A stretch of 64,000 nt of DNA from Rhodococcus oxybenzonivorans (GTDB lineage: Bacteria; Actinomycetota; Actinomycetes; Mycobacteriales; Mycobacteriaceae): positions 1,240,001-1,304,000 of the forward strand of contig NZ_CP021354.1 of assembly GCF_003130705.1 (NCBI RefSeq), given 5' to 3'. The position numbers and the translations under genes were made by a program. Shown here one piece after another: positions 25,469 through 35,299 of this stretch (position 1 is its first letter; every line of letters begins with the position of its first letter). Below the pieces are notes generated by a model, which saw only the letters and a program-made list of their open reading frames with translations, had not been told where the DNA came from and made no database searches.

Positions 25469-26244
25469 CTGTTCTGCAGTTCGTCGAGGTCGATCGTCAC
25501 GTCGTTGCCCACACCTTCGATGACTATCTGTGAACCCTCGGCGTAGACCTCCGTGGGCTGGACCCCGAAGGGCAGTTCCCTGGGGTCGATCGTCCGGGTG
25601 AAGAGTCCGAGGATGGCGGGAGCCAGGGGATCGGGGATGCTGAAGTCGGCGTGACCCTCCGGACCGAAGTAGAAGTCGCTGGCCACGATCTTCACCTGGC
25701 CGCCCTCGAGAACGAGGTCGGCCTGCACGCTGACCGTCGTCTCGATCGGCCCGACCGGAACCGTGCCCGTGAGGACGACGCCCCCCGCCGTGGGCATGCC
25801 CGAGCCACCCGATCCGCCGGTGCCGTCCGATTTGCTCGCCGGCGGTGCCGACACCTGCAGGTCAGGTATGCCGAGGAATCTGCCCAGGTCGGTGGCGTCG
25901 ATCAGCATCCGGCCTGTCAGGTGATCGACGGGAAGCGCCTGGACCGAGCCGTCCACCAGATCGGACAGCGGGGCCGAGACGCCCTGGAGGGTGGACTCGA
26001 TCGTCACCTCGCCCACCACATCACTCTGTACCCCCTGTGCCCGGATTTCGATGTTGTCGTACTCGCCCTCCCAGGCCTGGGTGAGGAACGGGAACCCGTG
26101 AACCGTGACCTCCGGATCCGCCGTGAGCGAGGCGCCCGCCCGCAGTTCCCTCGACACCCGGTACTCCGCGTAGGCCGCCGCCCCGAAGTCGACGACGAGA
26201 CCGAGGGCGACGAGGAAGACGATTCCCATGATGAGTTTCCGCAC
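25465..26244 (-). CDS. lmeA: LmeA family lipid-binding protein (DUF2993)
   Basis: A 259-residue exported protein with an N-terminal hydrophobic segment (residues 4-27) and the DUF2993 pattern: [20 protein letters not shown], then a repeating beta-rich body. In mycobacteria LmeA is a periplasmic phospholipid-binding protein that controls mannan chain length of lipomannan/lipoarabinomannan. The [11 protein letters not shown] run is a flexible insert. Divergent from glnR with a 204-base gap. Downstream it is translationally coupled to the thioredoxin-like gene. Confidence 0.85.
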   Translation of the reverse strand: MRKLIMGIVFLVALGLVVDFGAAAYAEYRVSRELRAGASLTADPEVTVHGFPFLTQAWEGEYDNIEIRAQGVQSDVVGEVTIESTLQGVSAPLSDLVDGSVQALPVDHLTGRMLIDATDLGRFLGIPDLQVSAPPASKSDGTGGSGGSGMPTAGGVVLTGTVPVGPIETTVSVQADLVLEGGQVKIVASDFYFGPEGHADFSIPDPLAPAILGLFTRTIDPRELPFGVQPTEVYAEGSQIVIEGVGNDVTIDLDELQNR

Positions 26245-26448
26245 GGCCCCATTGTGACCGACACGGTGACCGTGGGCGCCGGTGCAACCATCGGCGCCGG
26301 GCCTCGGGGGTTCGGTGCAACGAACAGGTCTGGTGGCGCGCTACTCTGTCACCGACAAAAGTGTCGATACCTTCAGGGTCGATCTACCTGCACCGGCTGT
26401 CTCACCAGTCGGCCGGTCGGGTACGACGGTGACGAGATGGGAGGCTGT

Positions 26449-27204
26449 GTGGAGCTACTGCTTCTTACCTCCGACCCCAACCCGGAGGCGGTCCTACCGG
26501 CCCTCTCCCTGTTGGCGCATTCGGTGCGGCCTGCTCCGACGGAGGTGTCTTCGCTTCTGGAAGCGAGCTCTGCTGATATCGCCCTGGTGGACGCGCGGAC
26601 TGATCTTGCGGCCGCCCGTGGCCTGTGCAGGCTGCTGGGAAGTACCGGTTCTGCCGTACCGGTGGTCGCCGTGCTGACCGAGGGTGGCCTGGTGGCCGTC
26701 AATTCCGACTGGGGATTGGACGACATCCTTCTGCCCGGCACCGGACCTGCCGAGGTCGACGCACGTTTGCGTCTGCTCGTCGGGCGCAGCGGTGGAGTTG
26801 CCAGCCCGGAGGCCTCGGGCAAGATCACGCTGGGCGAACTCGTCATCGACGAGGGCACCTACACGGCCCGGCTTCGTGGCCGTCCCCTCGACCTCACCTA
26901 CAAGGAATTCGAGCTCCTCAAGTACCTGGCGCAGCACGCGGGACGCGTTTTCACCCGCGCGCAGTTGCTGCAGGAAGTGTGGGGCTACGACTTCTTCGGC
27001 GGCACCCGCACCGTCGATGTCCACGTGCGGCGCCTCCGGGCGAAGCTGGGCAGCGAGTACGAATCCTTGATCGGTACAGTCCGCAACGTGGGCTACAAGG
27101 CTGTTCGACCCGCCAGGACCAAGTCGGGTACACCGGTCGTGCCCGTCGACGACATGGATGCCGACGACATCGACTTCGAGTCGGCCGAGGGGCCGGCGAT
27201 CTGA
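26449..27204 (+). CDS. glnR: OmpR-type response regulator GlnR
   Basis: A 251-residue orphan regulator. The receiver domain is followed by a winged-helix domain containing [20 protein letters not shown] and [15 protein letters not shown]. In actinobacteria GlnR controls nitrogen assimilation genes. The GTG at 26449 (VELLLLTS) was chosen because it matches the mycobacterial N-terminus and has GGGAGG just before it; an in-frame ATG exists at 26437. The stop overlaps the mshD ATG (TGATG). The C-terminal tail is acidic. Confidence 0.92.
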   Translation: MELLLLTSDPNPEAVLPALSLLAHSVRPAPTEVSSLLEASSADIALVDARTDLAAARGLCRLLGSTGSAVPVVAVLTEGGLVAVNSDWGLDDILLPGTGPAEVDARLRLLVGRSGGVASPEASGKITLGELVIDEGTYTARLRGRPLDLTYKEFELLKYLAQHAGRVFTRAQLLQEVWGYDFFGGTRTVDVHVRRLRAKLGSEYESLIGTVRNVGYKAVRPARTKSGTPVVPVDDMDADDIDFESAEGPAI

Positions 27205-28115
27205 TGAGTGCTTCGGTGCAGTCTTGGCAGGATCGACTCGACGCGACGCAGGCCGTCGAAGTGTCCGCGCTGTTGGAGCGGGCAGCGGAGGCGGATGGGA
27301 CCGCCGCGGTGTCGGAGCAGGGAATCCACGCGTTGGCCGGCGTCGGCGAGGCGCGACATCTCGTATGGACCGACGAACATCGCGTGGTCGGGTACGCGCA
27401 GTTGCAGCCGGGTCACGGCGAGCACCCTGCAATGGCGGAACTCGCGGTCGACCCGCAGGCCCGTGGCCGCGGAATCGGTGGCCGCCTGGTCGCCGAGGCG
27501 CTGGACGAGGGTGGCCCTGACTCGCGGGTCTGGGCGCACGGCAATCTGCCGGCCGCGCAGGCGGTAGCGCGGCGTCTCGAACTGGCCGGTGCACGTGAAT
27601 TGCTGCAGTTGAGGCGTCCGCTCGCGGGCACTGATCTGCCGGAACTCGTTGCGCCGCAGGGTATTACGCTGCGCGCCTACCGTGGAGTCGAGGACGACTC
27701 CGAGGTGCTGCGGGTCAACGCCGCCGCATTCGCCTGGCATCCCGAGCAGGGTTCGTGGACCGCGCGCGAGATCGCGGAGCGTCGCGCCGAGGACTGGTTC
27801 GATCCCGCGGGGCTGTTCATGGCCTTCGAGGCGTCGGACGAGCGCACCTTGCTCGGATTCCACTGGACGAAGGTGCATCCCGCACAGGGCGAGGATCCGG
27901 CGATCGGTGAGGTCTACGTCGTGGCGATCGACCCGTCGGCGCAGGGGCGTGGACTCGGCCGATTCCTCACGCTCGCCGGACTGCATTATCTGCGCGACCG
28001 GGGAATCGGGGCAGTACTGCTCTATGTGGAAGGCGACAACGCTGCCGCCCTCCATACCTATGAGCGGCTGGGCTTCGCGCCGTTCCACGTCGACGTGGCC
28101 TACGCGCGCCGCTGA
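27204..28115 (+). CDS. mshD: Mycothiol synthase
   Basis: Acetylates Cys-GlcN-Ins with acetyl-CoA, the last step of mycothiol synthesis. It has 303 residues with two GNAT domains. The first has ELAVDPQARGRGIGGRLV (acetyl-CoA loop) and the second VYVVAIDPSAQGRGLGRFLT, and the C-terminus is YERLGFAPFHVDVAY. The start codon overlaps the glnR stop. Its presence fixes the host as an actinobacterium using mycothiol. Confidence 0.95.
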   Translation: MSASVQSWQDRLDATQAVEVSALLERAAEADGTAAVSEQGIHALAGVGEARHLVWTDEHRVVGYAQLQPGHGEHPAMAELAVDPQARGRGIGGRLVAEALDEGGPDSRVWAHGNLPAAQAVARRLELAGARELLQLRRPLAGTDLPELVAPQGITLRAYRGVEDDSEVLRVNAAAFAWHPEQGSWTAREIAERRAEDWFDPAGLFMAFEASDERTLLGFHWTKVHPAQGEDPAIGEVYVVAIDPSAQGRGLGRFLTLAGLHYLRDRGIGAVLLYVEGDNAAALHTYERLGFAPFHVDVAYARR

Positions 28116-28175
28116 CGGTCTCCACTACGTTCCGGTCGGCCGTACGTCCGGGAAATCTGGACGAATGCGTGGTCT

Positions 28176-28192
28176 GTTCACTTTCCGTTCAC
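28176..28192 (+). promoter_or_regulatory. Pho box upstream of pstS
   Basis: Two direct GTTCAC hexamers spaced 11 bases apart (28176-28181 and 28187-28192, the second extended to GTTCACC), the arrangement bound by PhoP/RegX3-type phosphate regulators in actinobacteria. About 140 bases before pstS. Confidence 0.75.
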
Positions 28193-28333
28193 CGATCATG
28201 GTCCTACTGGACATTCACTACCCCTAGGTTTCTCCATGGGCAGCGCCGTGTTGCCTGGTGCAGGATTCAACCAGCGATCCGCGCCTCATGTCGCCGCCCG
28301 ATCGTGGGCGAGACGATATTTCCGGAGGACTAG

Positions 28334-29452
28334 GTGAATTTCAAGCGCAATGGTGCCCTGCTCGGTGCAGTGGCCCTGGGTGCCATGACCTTGGCCGCGT
28401 GTGGCAGCGACAACAACGCCGCAACGAGCGGAGTCGACGTGTCGGCTTCCAACGCCACGTGCGAGGGCAAGGCCAACCTCTCTGCCGCTGGTTCCTCGGC
28501 GCAGAAGAACGCGATGGACCAGTTCGTGTCCACCTACATCTCCGTCTGCCAGGAAAAGGGCAAGACCGTCAACCTCGCGTACAACCCCAGCGGATCCGGT
28601 GACGGCCGTACGCAGTTCATCGCCGGCCAGATCGACTTCGCAGGTTCCGACTCGGCAATCAAGGCGGAGCAGGCCGAGCAGGCGAAGGCCCGCTGTGTCG
28701 GCGGCGAGGCCTGGAACCTTCCGCTCGTCTTCGGGCCCGTCGCCGTCGCCTACAACCTGGACGGTGTCGAGGACCTCGTGCTGAACGGCGAGGTGACGGC
28801 CAAGATCTTCAACGGCACCATCAAGAAGTGGAACGATCCGGCCATCGCCGCGCTCAACGAGGGCGCCACCCTGCCGGATCAGGACATCACCGCGATCATC
28901 CGCTCGGATTCTTCGGGCACCACCGACAACTTCCAGCAGTACCTCACCGCCGCCTCGAACGGCGCCTGGACCACCGGCGCCGGCTCCGACTTCACCGGTG
29001 GTATCGGTGAGGGCGCCAAGGGTTCGGCCGGTGTCGCGCAGGCAGTGGCCTCCGCCCCCGGCTCGATCACCTACGTCGAGAAGTCCTTCGCCGACCAGAA
29101 CAAGCTGTCGGCCGCGCAGATCGACAACGGCTCCGGCCCCATCACGCTGTCCGACGAGTCCGCGGCGAAGGCGATCGAGGGTGCGCAGTTCAAGGGTGAG
29201 GGCACGGGCGACCTGACCCTCGACCTCGCTTCGATCTTCGGTACCCAGGAGTCCGGCGCATACCCGTTGGTGCTCGCCACCTACGAGATCGTGTGCTCCA
29301 AGGGATACGACGCCGACACCTCGGCTGCGATCAAGTCGTTCCTGACCAGTGCCGCGAACGAGGGTCAGGCCGACCTGGCCGAGCAGGGCTACGTGCCGCT
29401 GCCCGACACGTTCAAGGAGAAGCTGAACGCGTCGATCGCCGCCATCGGCTGA
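28334..29452 (+). CDS. pstS: Phosphate ABC transporter substrate-binding lipoprotein
   Basis: A 372-residue phosphate-binding protein exported as a lipoprotein: the signal peptide ends in a lipobox LAAC (Cys at about residue 23). Conserved PstS segments include AAGSSAQKNAMDQF, NPSGSGDGRTQF, DFAGSDSAI and IIRSDSSGTTDNFQQYL. GTG start with GGAGG upstream. Heads pstSCAB and lies under a Pho box, so it should be induced by phosphate starvation. Confidence 0.96.
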   Translation: MNFKRNGALLGAVALGAMTLAACGSDNNAATSGVDVSASNATCEGKANLSAAGSSAQKNAMDQFVSTYISVCQEKGKTVNLAYNPSGSGDGRTQFIAGQIDFAGSDSAIKAEQAEQAKARCVGGEAWNLPLVFGPVAVAYNLDGVEDLVLNGEVTAKIFNGTIKKWNDPAIAALNEGATLPDQDITAIIRSDSSGTTDNFQQYLTAASNGAWTTGAGSDFTGGIGEGAKGSAGVAQAVASAPGSITYVEKSFADQNKLSAAQIDNGSGPITLSDESAAKAIEGAQFKGEGTGDLTLDLASIFGTQESGAYPLVLATYEIVCSKGYDADTSAAIKSFLTSAANEGQADLAEQGYVPLPDTFKEKLNASIAAIG

Positions 29453-29504
29453 TAGCACGCAGTTCGTTCGGACCGCTCATGTCTCTATATCCTGACGAGA
29501 AAGA

Positions 29505-30596
29505 ATGCGAGCGCAGATGAGTGAAGCGCCCACCGAATCAGCACCTCGCACCTCCGGCTCCGCTTCAGGCGGGGCCGGGGTGGGCGGTCCGAACGGCACC
29601 CCGGAGGCCGAGTTGAGTTCTACCCAGGCCGAGACCCCGACCCCGACTTCGGCGGGAGGGACCCCCGGCAAGGCGGTCACCAGGCCCGGAGACCGGGTCT
29701 TCCGCTCGCTCGCGACCAGTTCGGCGATCTTTGTCTCCGTTCTCATCGCGGCGATCGGCATCTTCCTCGTGTGGCGCGCGGTTCCTGCTCTGAGCCGGAA
29801 CGAAGTGAACTTCCTCACCAGCCGTGAGTGGGTCACCGTCGACATCAATGCGATGGCGTTCGGTGTGCTCGACCTCTTCCAGGTGACCCTGCTGGTGTCG
29901 GTGTTCGCGCTGGTGCTCGCAATGCCTGTTGCTCTCGGAATCGCGATCTTCCTCACTGCGTACTCACCGAGTTGGCTCAAGCGCCCGCTGGCATACGTCA
30001 TCGACCTGCTCGCCGCAGTGCCGTCGATCGTGTACGGGTTGTGGGGTCTCCTCGTCTTCGCCCCGGCAATCAAGCCGTTCGCCATCTGGCTGAACGAAAA
30101 TCTCGGCTGGTTTCCGCTGTTCGCGACCGGCAGCGGATCCATCCTCGGCGGCGGCACCATCTTCACCGCGGGCATCGTTCTCGGTGTGATGATCCTGCCG
30201 GTGATCACCGCGGTCACCCGGGAAGTGTTCGTCCAGACGCCCACCGCGCACATCGAGGCGGCGCTCGCGCTCGGTGCCACCCGGTGGGAGGTCGTCCGAA
30301 CCACGGTCATCCCGTTCGGCAAGTCCGGTTACATCAGTGGTTCCATGCTCGGCCTCGGCCGCGCTCTCGGTGAGACCATGGCGCTGTATCTGATCTTGCG
30401 GACCACCTCGCAGTCGTTCTCCTGGTCGCTGTTCGACGGCGGCGCCACCATCGCCTCCAAGATCGCTCTCGGCTACGCGGAGTTCAACAACGACATCCAG
30501 GCCGGCGCCTACATCGCCGCCGGTCTCGTGCTCTTCGTGCTCACCTTCGTCGTGAACGCCGCTGCCCGCGCCGTGATCGCAGGAAAGAAGGACTGA
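29505..30596 (+). CDS. pstC: Phosphate ABC transporter permease PstC
   Basis: A 363-residue permease. A Pro/Thr/Gly-rich N-terminal ~60 residues are followed by about six membrane helices. The ABC permease loop EAALALGATRWEVVRTTVIPFGKSG (the EAA motif) is near residue 245, and LGRALGETMAL follows. The ATG at 29505 is taken; an ATG at 29517 (MSEAPTES) is equally possible. Forms the channel with PstA. Confidence 0.93.
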   Translation: MRAQMSEAPTESAPRTSGSASGGAGVGGPNGTPEAELSSTQAETPTPTSAGGTPGKAVTRPGDRVFRSLATSSAIFVSVLIAAIGIFLVWRAVPALSRNEVNFLTSREWVTVDINAMAFGVLDLFQVTLLVSVFALVLAMPVALGIAIFLTAYSPSWLKRPLAYVIDLLAAVPSIVYGLWGLLVFAPAIKPFAIWLNENLGWFPLFATGSGSILGGGTIFTAGIVLGVMILPVITAVTREVFVQTPTAHIEAALALGATRWEVVRTTVIPFGKSGYISGSMLGLGRALGETMALYLILRTTSQSFSWSLFDGGATIASKIALGYAEFNNDIQAGAYIAAGLVLFVLTFVVNAAARAVIAGKKD

Positions 30597-30600
30597 TCCC

Positions 30601-31509
30601 ATGACCGCGACCCTCGACAAGCCGGTCAAGGCGCCCACATTCCGGGGTGTCGGTACCCGGCGCCGTATCACGGACGTCACCGCTACCGTGCTCGTCACGC
30701 TGGCGGTGCTCATAGCGTTGATTCCGCTGGTGTGGGTGCTGTTCACCGCGATCGCCAAGGGAATTCCCGCCCTGACCTCGGCTACCTGGTTCACCCACTC
30801 GCTCAGTGGCCTGACGTCCTCGGCGGCCGGCGGTGGCGTTTACCACGCGCTGATCGGCACGATCCTGCAAGGACTCGTCTGCGCGCTGCTGTCCATCCCG
30901 CTCGGCCTTTTCGTGGCGATCTACCTCGTCGAGTACGCCGACCGGCAGTCGCGGCTGGCCAAGCTCACCACCTTCATGGTCGACATCCTGAGCGGTGTCC
31001 CGTCGATCGTGGCGGCCCTGTTCATCTATGCACTGTGGATCGCGACCTTCGGCTTCCCGAAGTCGGGATTCGCGGTGTCGCTCGCGCTGGTGTTGCTGAT
31101 GGTTCCCGTCGTCATCCGCAGTACCGAGGAAATGCTCCGCATCGTCCCCCAGGACCTGCGGGAAGCGTCCTACGCACTCGGTGTTCCCAAGTGGAAGACG
31201 ATCGCCAGGATCGTGCTTCCCACTGCGCTTCCCGGCATCATCACGGGTGTCATGCTGGCCCTCGCCCGCGTGATGGGAGAAACGGCTCCGCTGCTGATCC
31301 TCGTCGGCTACGCACCGTTCATCAACTTCGATCTGTTCGGTGGTGAGATGGGGACGCTGCCCGGGGTCATGGTGTCCGAGATGAACAACCCCACCGATGC
31401 GGGCACAAACCGCATCTGGGGCGCGGCGCTGACGCTGATCCTGCTCATCGCCATCCTCAACGTTCTGGCCAAGGTCATCGGCCACTTCTCACAGGTTCGT
31501 AGCAAGTGA
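30601..31509 (+). CDS. pstA: Phosphate ABC transporter permease PstA
   Basis: A 302-residue permease with about six membrane helices and the EAA loop [20 protein letters not shown] near residue 190, followed by [17 protein letters not shown]. It starts 4 bases after pstC. FLVEYAD-type and [14 protein letters not shown] segments are typical of PstA. Confidence 0.94.
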   Translation: MTATLDKPVKAPTFRGVGTRRRITDVTATVLVTLAVLIALIPLVWVLFTAIAKGIPALTSATWFTHSLSGLTSSAAGGGVYHALIGTILQGLVCALLSIPLGLFVAIYLVEYADRQSRLAKLTTFMVDILSGVPSIVAALFIYALWIATFGFPKSGFAVSLALVLLMVPVVIRSTEEMLRIVPQDLREASYALGVPKWKTIARIVLPTALPGIITGVMLALARVMGETAPLLILVGYAPFINFDLFGGEMGTLPGVMVSEMNNPTDAGTNRIWGAALTLILLIAILNVLAKVIGHFSQVRSK

Positions 31510-31540
31510 CACATACACATACATCAGTAGGGAGCCGGTA

Positions 31541-32317
31541 ATGGCCAAGCGTCTGGATCTCAAGGACGTCAACATCTACTACGGCAAGTTTCATGCCGTC
31601 GCCGATGTCGGGCTGTCGGTTCCCCCGCGGAACGTGACTGCCTTCATCGGACCGTCCGGCTGCGGCAAGTCGACCGTCCTGCGCACCCTCAACCGTATGC
31701 ACGAGGTGACTCCCGGTGCGCGCGTTGAGGGTTCGATCCTCCTCGACGGTGAGGACATCTACGGTTCCGGCACCGACCCGGTCGGTGTCCGCAAGACCAT
31801 CGGCATGGTGTTCCAGCGTCCCAACCCGTTCCCGACGATGTCCATCAAGGACAACGTGGTGGCCGGTCTCAAACTGCAGGGCGAGCGCAACAAGAAGCGG
31901 CTCGACGAGGTGGCGGAGCGCTCACTGCGCGGCGCAAACCTGTGGAACGAGGTGAAGGACCGTCTCGACAAGCCCGGCGGCGGCCTCTCCGGTGGCCAGC
32001 AACAGCGTCTGTGCATTGCCCGTGCCATCGCGGTATCGCCCGACGTGCTGTTGATGGACGAGCCCTGCTCCGCTCTCGACCCCATCTCGACGCTCGCGAT
32101 CGAAGACCTCATCACCGAGTTGAAGAAGGACTTCACCATCGTCATCGTCACCCACAACATGCAGCAGGCAGCGCGGGTGAGTGACCAGACGGCGTTCTTC
32201 AACCTCGAGGCGACCGGCAAGCCGGGCCGTCTCGTGGAGATCGACGACACCGAGAAGATCTTCTCGAACCCGACGCAGAAGGCCACCGAGGATTACATCT
32301 CCGGCCGCTTCGGATAG
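31541..32317 (+). CDS. pstB: Phosphate ABC transporter ATP-binding protein
   Basis: A 258-residue ATPase. Walker A is GPSGCGKST, the Q-loop region is [14 protein letters not shown], the signature is [16 protein letters not shown], Walker B is [13 protein letters not shown], and the H-loop is VTHNM. It corresponds to mycobacterial phoT. Last gene of pstSCAB, ended by a strong terminator shared with phoU. Confidence 0.96.
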   Translation: MAKRLDLKDVNIYYGKFHAVADVGLSVPPRNVTAFIGPSGCGKSTVLRTLNRMHEVTPGARVEGSILLDGEDIYGSGTDPVGVRKTIGMVFQRPNPFPTMSIKDNVVAGLKLQGERNKKRLDEVAERSLRGANLWNEVKDRLDKPGGGLSGGQQQRLCIARAIAVSPDVLLMDEPCSALDPISTLAIEDLITELKKDFTIVIVTHNMQQAARVSDQTAFFNLEATGKPGRLVEIDDTEKIFSNPTQKATEDYISGRFG

Positions 32318-32327
32318 AGCTCGACGA

Positions 32328-32362
32328 CGAACGCCCCGACCGTAATTCGGTCGGGGCGTTCG
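32328..32362. terminator. Bidirectional terminator, pstB/phoU
   Basis: A perfect 15-bp stem (CGAACGCCCCGACCG and its complement) with a taatt loop between two convergent genes. Confidence 0.85.
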
Positions 32363-32376
32363 TGTTGGAAAGGCTC

Positions 32377-33072
32377 TTACAGATCGGGGTAGGTGGTCAG
32401 GTTGTCGGCATCGGCCACAGGGCCGGTCTCGTCGGGCAGCTTGCCGGTGACCAGGAAGATGACGCGGCGGCCCACCTCGACGGCATGGTCGGCGAAACGC
32501 TCGTAGAAACGGCCCAGCAGCGTGACATCGACGGCCGCGGCTACGCCGTGCTTCCATTCACGATCCATCAGGACGGTGAACAGGTGGCGGTGCAGGTCGT
32601 CCATCGCCTCGTCCTCCTCGCGGAGGCGTGCGGCCCGCTCGGGGTCCCGGGTCTCGAGAACCTCACGGGCGGCTGCACCGATGGAGACGGCAATGCGCCC
32701 CATCTCGGCGAAGTATCCGTTGACCTCTTCGGGCAGAACGTGATTGGGATGTCGGCGGCGCGCGATCTTGGCGACATGGAGTGCGAGGGCTCCCATGCGG
32801 TCGATATCGGCGACGATCTGGATTCCGCTGACGACGGAGCGGAGGTCGCCGGCAACGGGTGCCTGAAGGGCGAGGAGGGCGAACGCACGCTCCTCGCAGA
32901 TGGTGCTGAGATCGGTGATCTTGTCGTGCTCTCCGATCACCTGCTCGGCAAGGGAGAGGTCGGCCTGGAGCAGTGACTGGGTGGCCCGCTCCATGGCGGC
33001 CCCCGCAAGCCCCGCCATCTCACCGAGCAGGTCGGCAAGCTCGGTCATTTGTTCGTTGTAAGCCACGCGCAT
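32377..33072 (-). CDS. phoU: Phosphate signalling protein PhoU
   Basis: A 231-residue all-helical protein with two PhoU repeats. Metal-binding-like motifs lie around [16 protein letters not shown] in the first repeat and [19 protein letters not shown] in the second. PhoU links the Pst transporter to the phosphate two-component system and represses it when phosphate is plentiful. Convergent with pstB. Confidence 0.95.
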   Translation of the reverse strand: MRVAYNEQMTELADLLGEMAGLAGAAMERATQSLLQADLSLAEQVIGEHDKITDLSTICEERAFALLALQAPVAGDLRSVVSGIQIVADIDRMGALALHVAKIARRRHPNHVLPEEVNGYFAEMGRIAVSIGAAAREVLETRDPERAARLREEDEAMDDLHRHLFTVLMDREWKHGVAAAVDVTLLGRFYERFADHAVEVGRRVIFLVTGKLPDETGPVADADNLTTYPDL

Positions 33073-33153
33073 GAGGTCACAGCCTACGGTGCACGGGAGT
33101 CCAAGTCACGATCGCAGGGTGAACGCGGGGTGAACGACGTGCCTGATCAGCGC

Positions 33154-35181
33154 TCAATCACAGGACGCGTCGCCGGCATTGACCACCGCAAGATCGGCGG
33201 GGATCTCGACGTCCTCCGGCTGGCCGACACGCACCCCGGACATGTCCAGCGGGGTGTCGATCGCGCTCGGTGCCTGCACGGTCCCGGAGAAGTTCGACCC
33301 GACGGCAACCTCGGTCACCGTGCCCAACCCGGAGGTCGACTCGAGGATCGCGCCGGGGAAGGCCGACGCGAGGGTGGCGGCCTCGGCTTCGTGCCCGGGG
33401 GAGAACCGGACGACCGTCTCGGCACTGGTGGCGGTGTAGTTGCCGACGTTGTAGATCTGAAAACCCTGTGCGGCCAGCGCGTCCGCGGTGGTCGCGGCCA
33501 GCCCCGATTCGCCGGAAGCGTTCGAAACCTGCACCGACACGCTGGTCGGGTCTACCGCGAAAACGGAGAGTGGTGCGCTCGGCGTCGGAGTGGGGGCGGA
33601 GGCTGCAGCCTCGATTGGTTCGGCCCGCTTCTCCCCGGGAAGCGGAGCGTCGTCGATGATGGCGCGGAAGATGGCCTTGATGTCATCGGTGCGGGGAATC
33701 TCGTTTCCCCAGTCGGTCGTTCCTGCGGTTGGGACCGTCAGGAAGGTGACCGCGCCGGCGTCGACGTTCTGCAGCGAACGGCCGAGTGTGACCAGGGACT
33801 TGGTGTCGATGTTCTCCACGAACGTGTCTCGGGTGAAGGCGTTGATGAACCCGTTGAGCTTGCCGGGGTTGAGGAGTACCTGACTGGACAGAGCTCCTCG
33901 GAGAAGCGCAGACAGGAACCGCTGCTGACGATTGATGCGGCCGTAGTCACCGTTGCCCTCCGCCTCCACGTGGCGGGCACGTACGAAGTTCAGCGCTGTC
34001 TTTCCGTCGAGCACCTGGGTGCCGGCCTCGGGAAGCACGGTGCCGAGGACGAAATCCTCGAGCGGCTGTGTGGTGCAGATCTTGACGCCACCGATCTCGT
34101 TGACCATCGACTCGAAACCGGCGAAGTCCATGCCGACGAAGTGGCCGATCTTCAGGCCCGACATCTTCTGGATCACCTTCACCAGACACTTCGGCCCGCC
34201 CAGGGCGTAGGTGGCATTCAGCTTGTCGCCCTCGGCGGAGGGGAACGTTTCCTCGGTGTACGTCCCGGTGGCGTTGTCCCAGCCCTGGCAGACCGGGCGC
34301 TCGACGTCGAGGTCGCGGGGAAAGGAGACCGCCACGACGCGGCTGCGATCAGCAGGAATGTTGACGAGCATCACGGTGTCGGCGCGCGAACCCTCGGCGT
34401 CCTCGACCGTTCCGGCGCCGATCGTGCCGCTGGCACCGGCTCGCGTGTCGGTGCCGACGATGAGATAGGTCTCGTCACCGGTCTGCCCACCTGCGTCGAC
34501 GATATCCGTCGACTCGGTGTCGAGGGCGGCGATCTGGTCGAACTTGCCTTCGGTGGAACGCAGGTAGCCCCACACGATTCCTGTTCCGGCGAGCGCGATC
34601 ACCGCCACCAACGCGACGAACGCTCGTCCCACCGCCCGCAGGCGGCGGCGTCGACGGCTCTTGCTCAACGCCAGACGAGTCAATCCCGGATTACCGACGA
34701 CCTGAGGAGTCGCGGTGGTTTCGGCGTCCGCATACCAGCCGGTCTCTGCGTCGTCGGTGGCGAGTTGTGAGGGCGGAGGTGTGAACGTCGGCTCCGGTGG
34801 GGCGACGGCACCGGGTGGGGGATGTCGCTCGTCGACGGGGGCGATCGTCTCGGTCTTGTCCGGATCATCCGGTCGCTGTGGTTCGTCTCCGGCGACCTTC
34901 TTGACGAGGTCTGCAACGGAGAGGCCTTCGGTGGGTCCGCCGGCCGCGCGCCGGCCGATGCGCCCGCTGTCCTGGCGGATGGCGTCCGTGCGCTCGATCG
35001 GGGGACGACGGTCCGACGGAGCCGGACGTTCGGGAGGCCGCTGTTCCGGAGATGGCTGGCGTGGAGGCAGCCGACGTTGTCGTCCCGACTGCGCTTCCCG
35101 ATAGCGTTGATCGGCGAGAGGGCGTTCCCAGGGGGCGCGCGATTCGGGCGCCGGGGCGTCCGAACTGTGATCATCACCCAC
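33154..35181 (-). CDS. LytR-CpsA-Psr (LCP) cell-wall ligase with LytR_C domain
   Basis: A 675-residue membrane protein: a Pro/Arg-rich cytoplasmic N-terminus (about 180 residues), one transmembrane helix (about 185-210), the LCP catalytic domain, and a C-terminal LytR_C domain (about 560-640). LCP landmarks are VGTDTRAG, RADTVMLVNIPADRSRVVAVSFPRD-type segments (the DxR polyprenyl-phosphate site) and NFVRARHVEAEGNGDYGRINRQQ. LCP enzymes attach arabinogalactan-type polymers to peptidoglycan. GTG start at 35181. Same place as Rv0822c. Confidence 0.9.
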   Translation of the reverse strand: MGDDHSSDAPAPESRAPWERPLADQRYREAQSGRQRRLPPRQPSPEQRPPERPAPSDRRPPIERTDAIRQDSGRIGRRAAGGPTEGLSVADLVKKVAGDEPQRPDDPDKTETIAPVDERHPPPGAVAPPEPTFTPPPSQLATDDAETGWYADAETTATPQVVGNPGLTRLALSKSRRRRRLRAVGRAFVALVAVIALAGTGIVWGYLRSTEGKFDQIAALDTESTDIVDAGGQTGDETYLIVGTDTRAGASGTIGAGTVEDAEGSRADTVMLVNIPADRSRVVAVSFPRDLDVERPVCQGWDNATGTYTEETFPSAEGDKLNATYALGGPKCLVKVIQKMSGLKIGHFVGMDFAGFESMVNEIGGVKICTTQPLEDFVLGTVLPEAGTQVLDGKTALNFVRARHVEAEGNGDYGRINRQQRFLSALLRGALSSQVLLNPGKLNGFINAFTRDTFVENIDTKSLVTLGRSLQNVDAGAVTFLTVPTAGTTDWGNEIPRTDDIKAIFRAIIDDAPLPGEKRAEPIEAAASAPTPTPSAPLSVFAVDPTSVSVQVSNASGESGLAATTADALAAQGFQIYNVGNYTATSAETVVRFSPGHEAEAATLASAFPGAILESTSGLGTVTEVAVGSNFSGTVQAPSAIDTPLDMSGVRVGQPEDVEIPADLAVVNAGDASCD

Positions 35182-35299
35182 CGATACAACCTGCCCTTTC
35201 CGCCGACCCGGACCTCCGTCGGGGCCGACGGATTCCAGTCATAGTACTTATCGAACGTCGGCGCTCCACTCGGGAAGCGATGCGACTCGCCCCCTGCTC

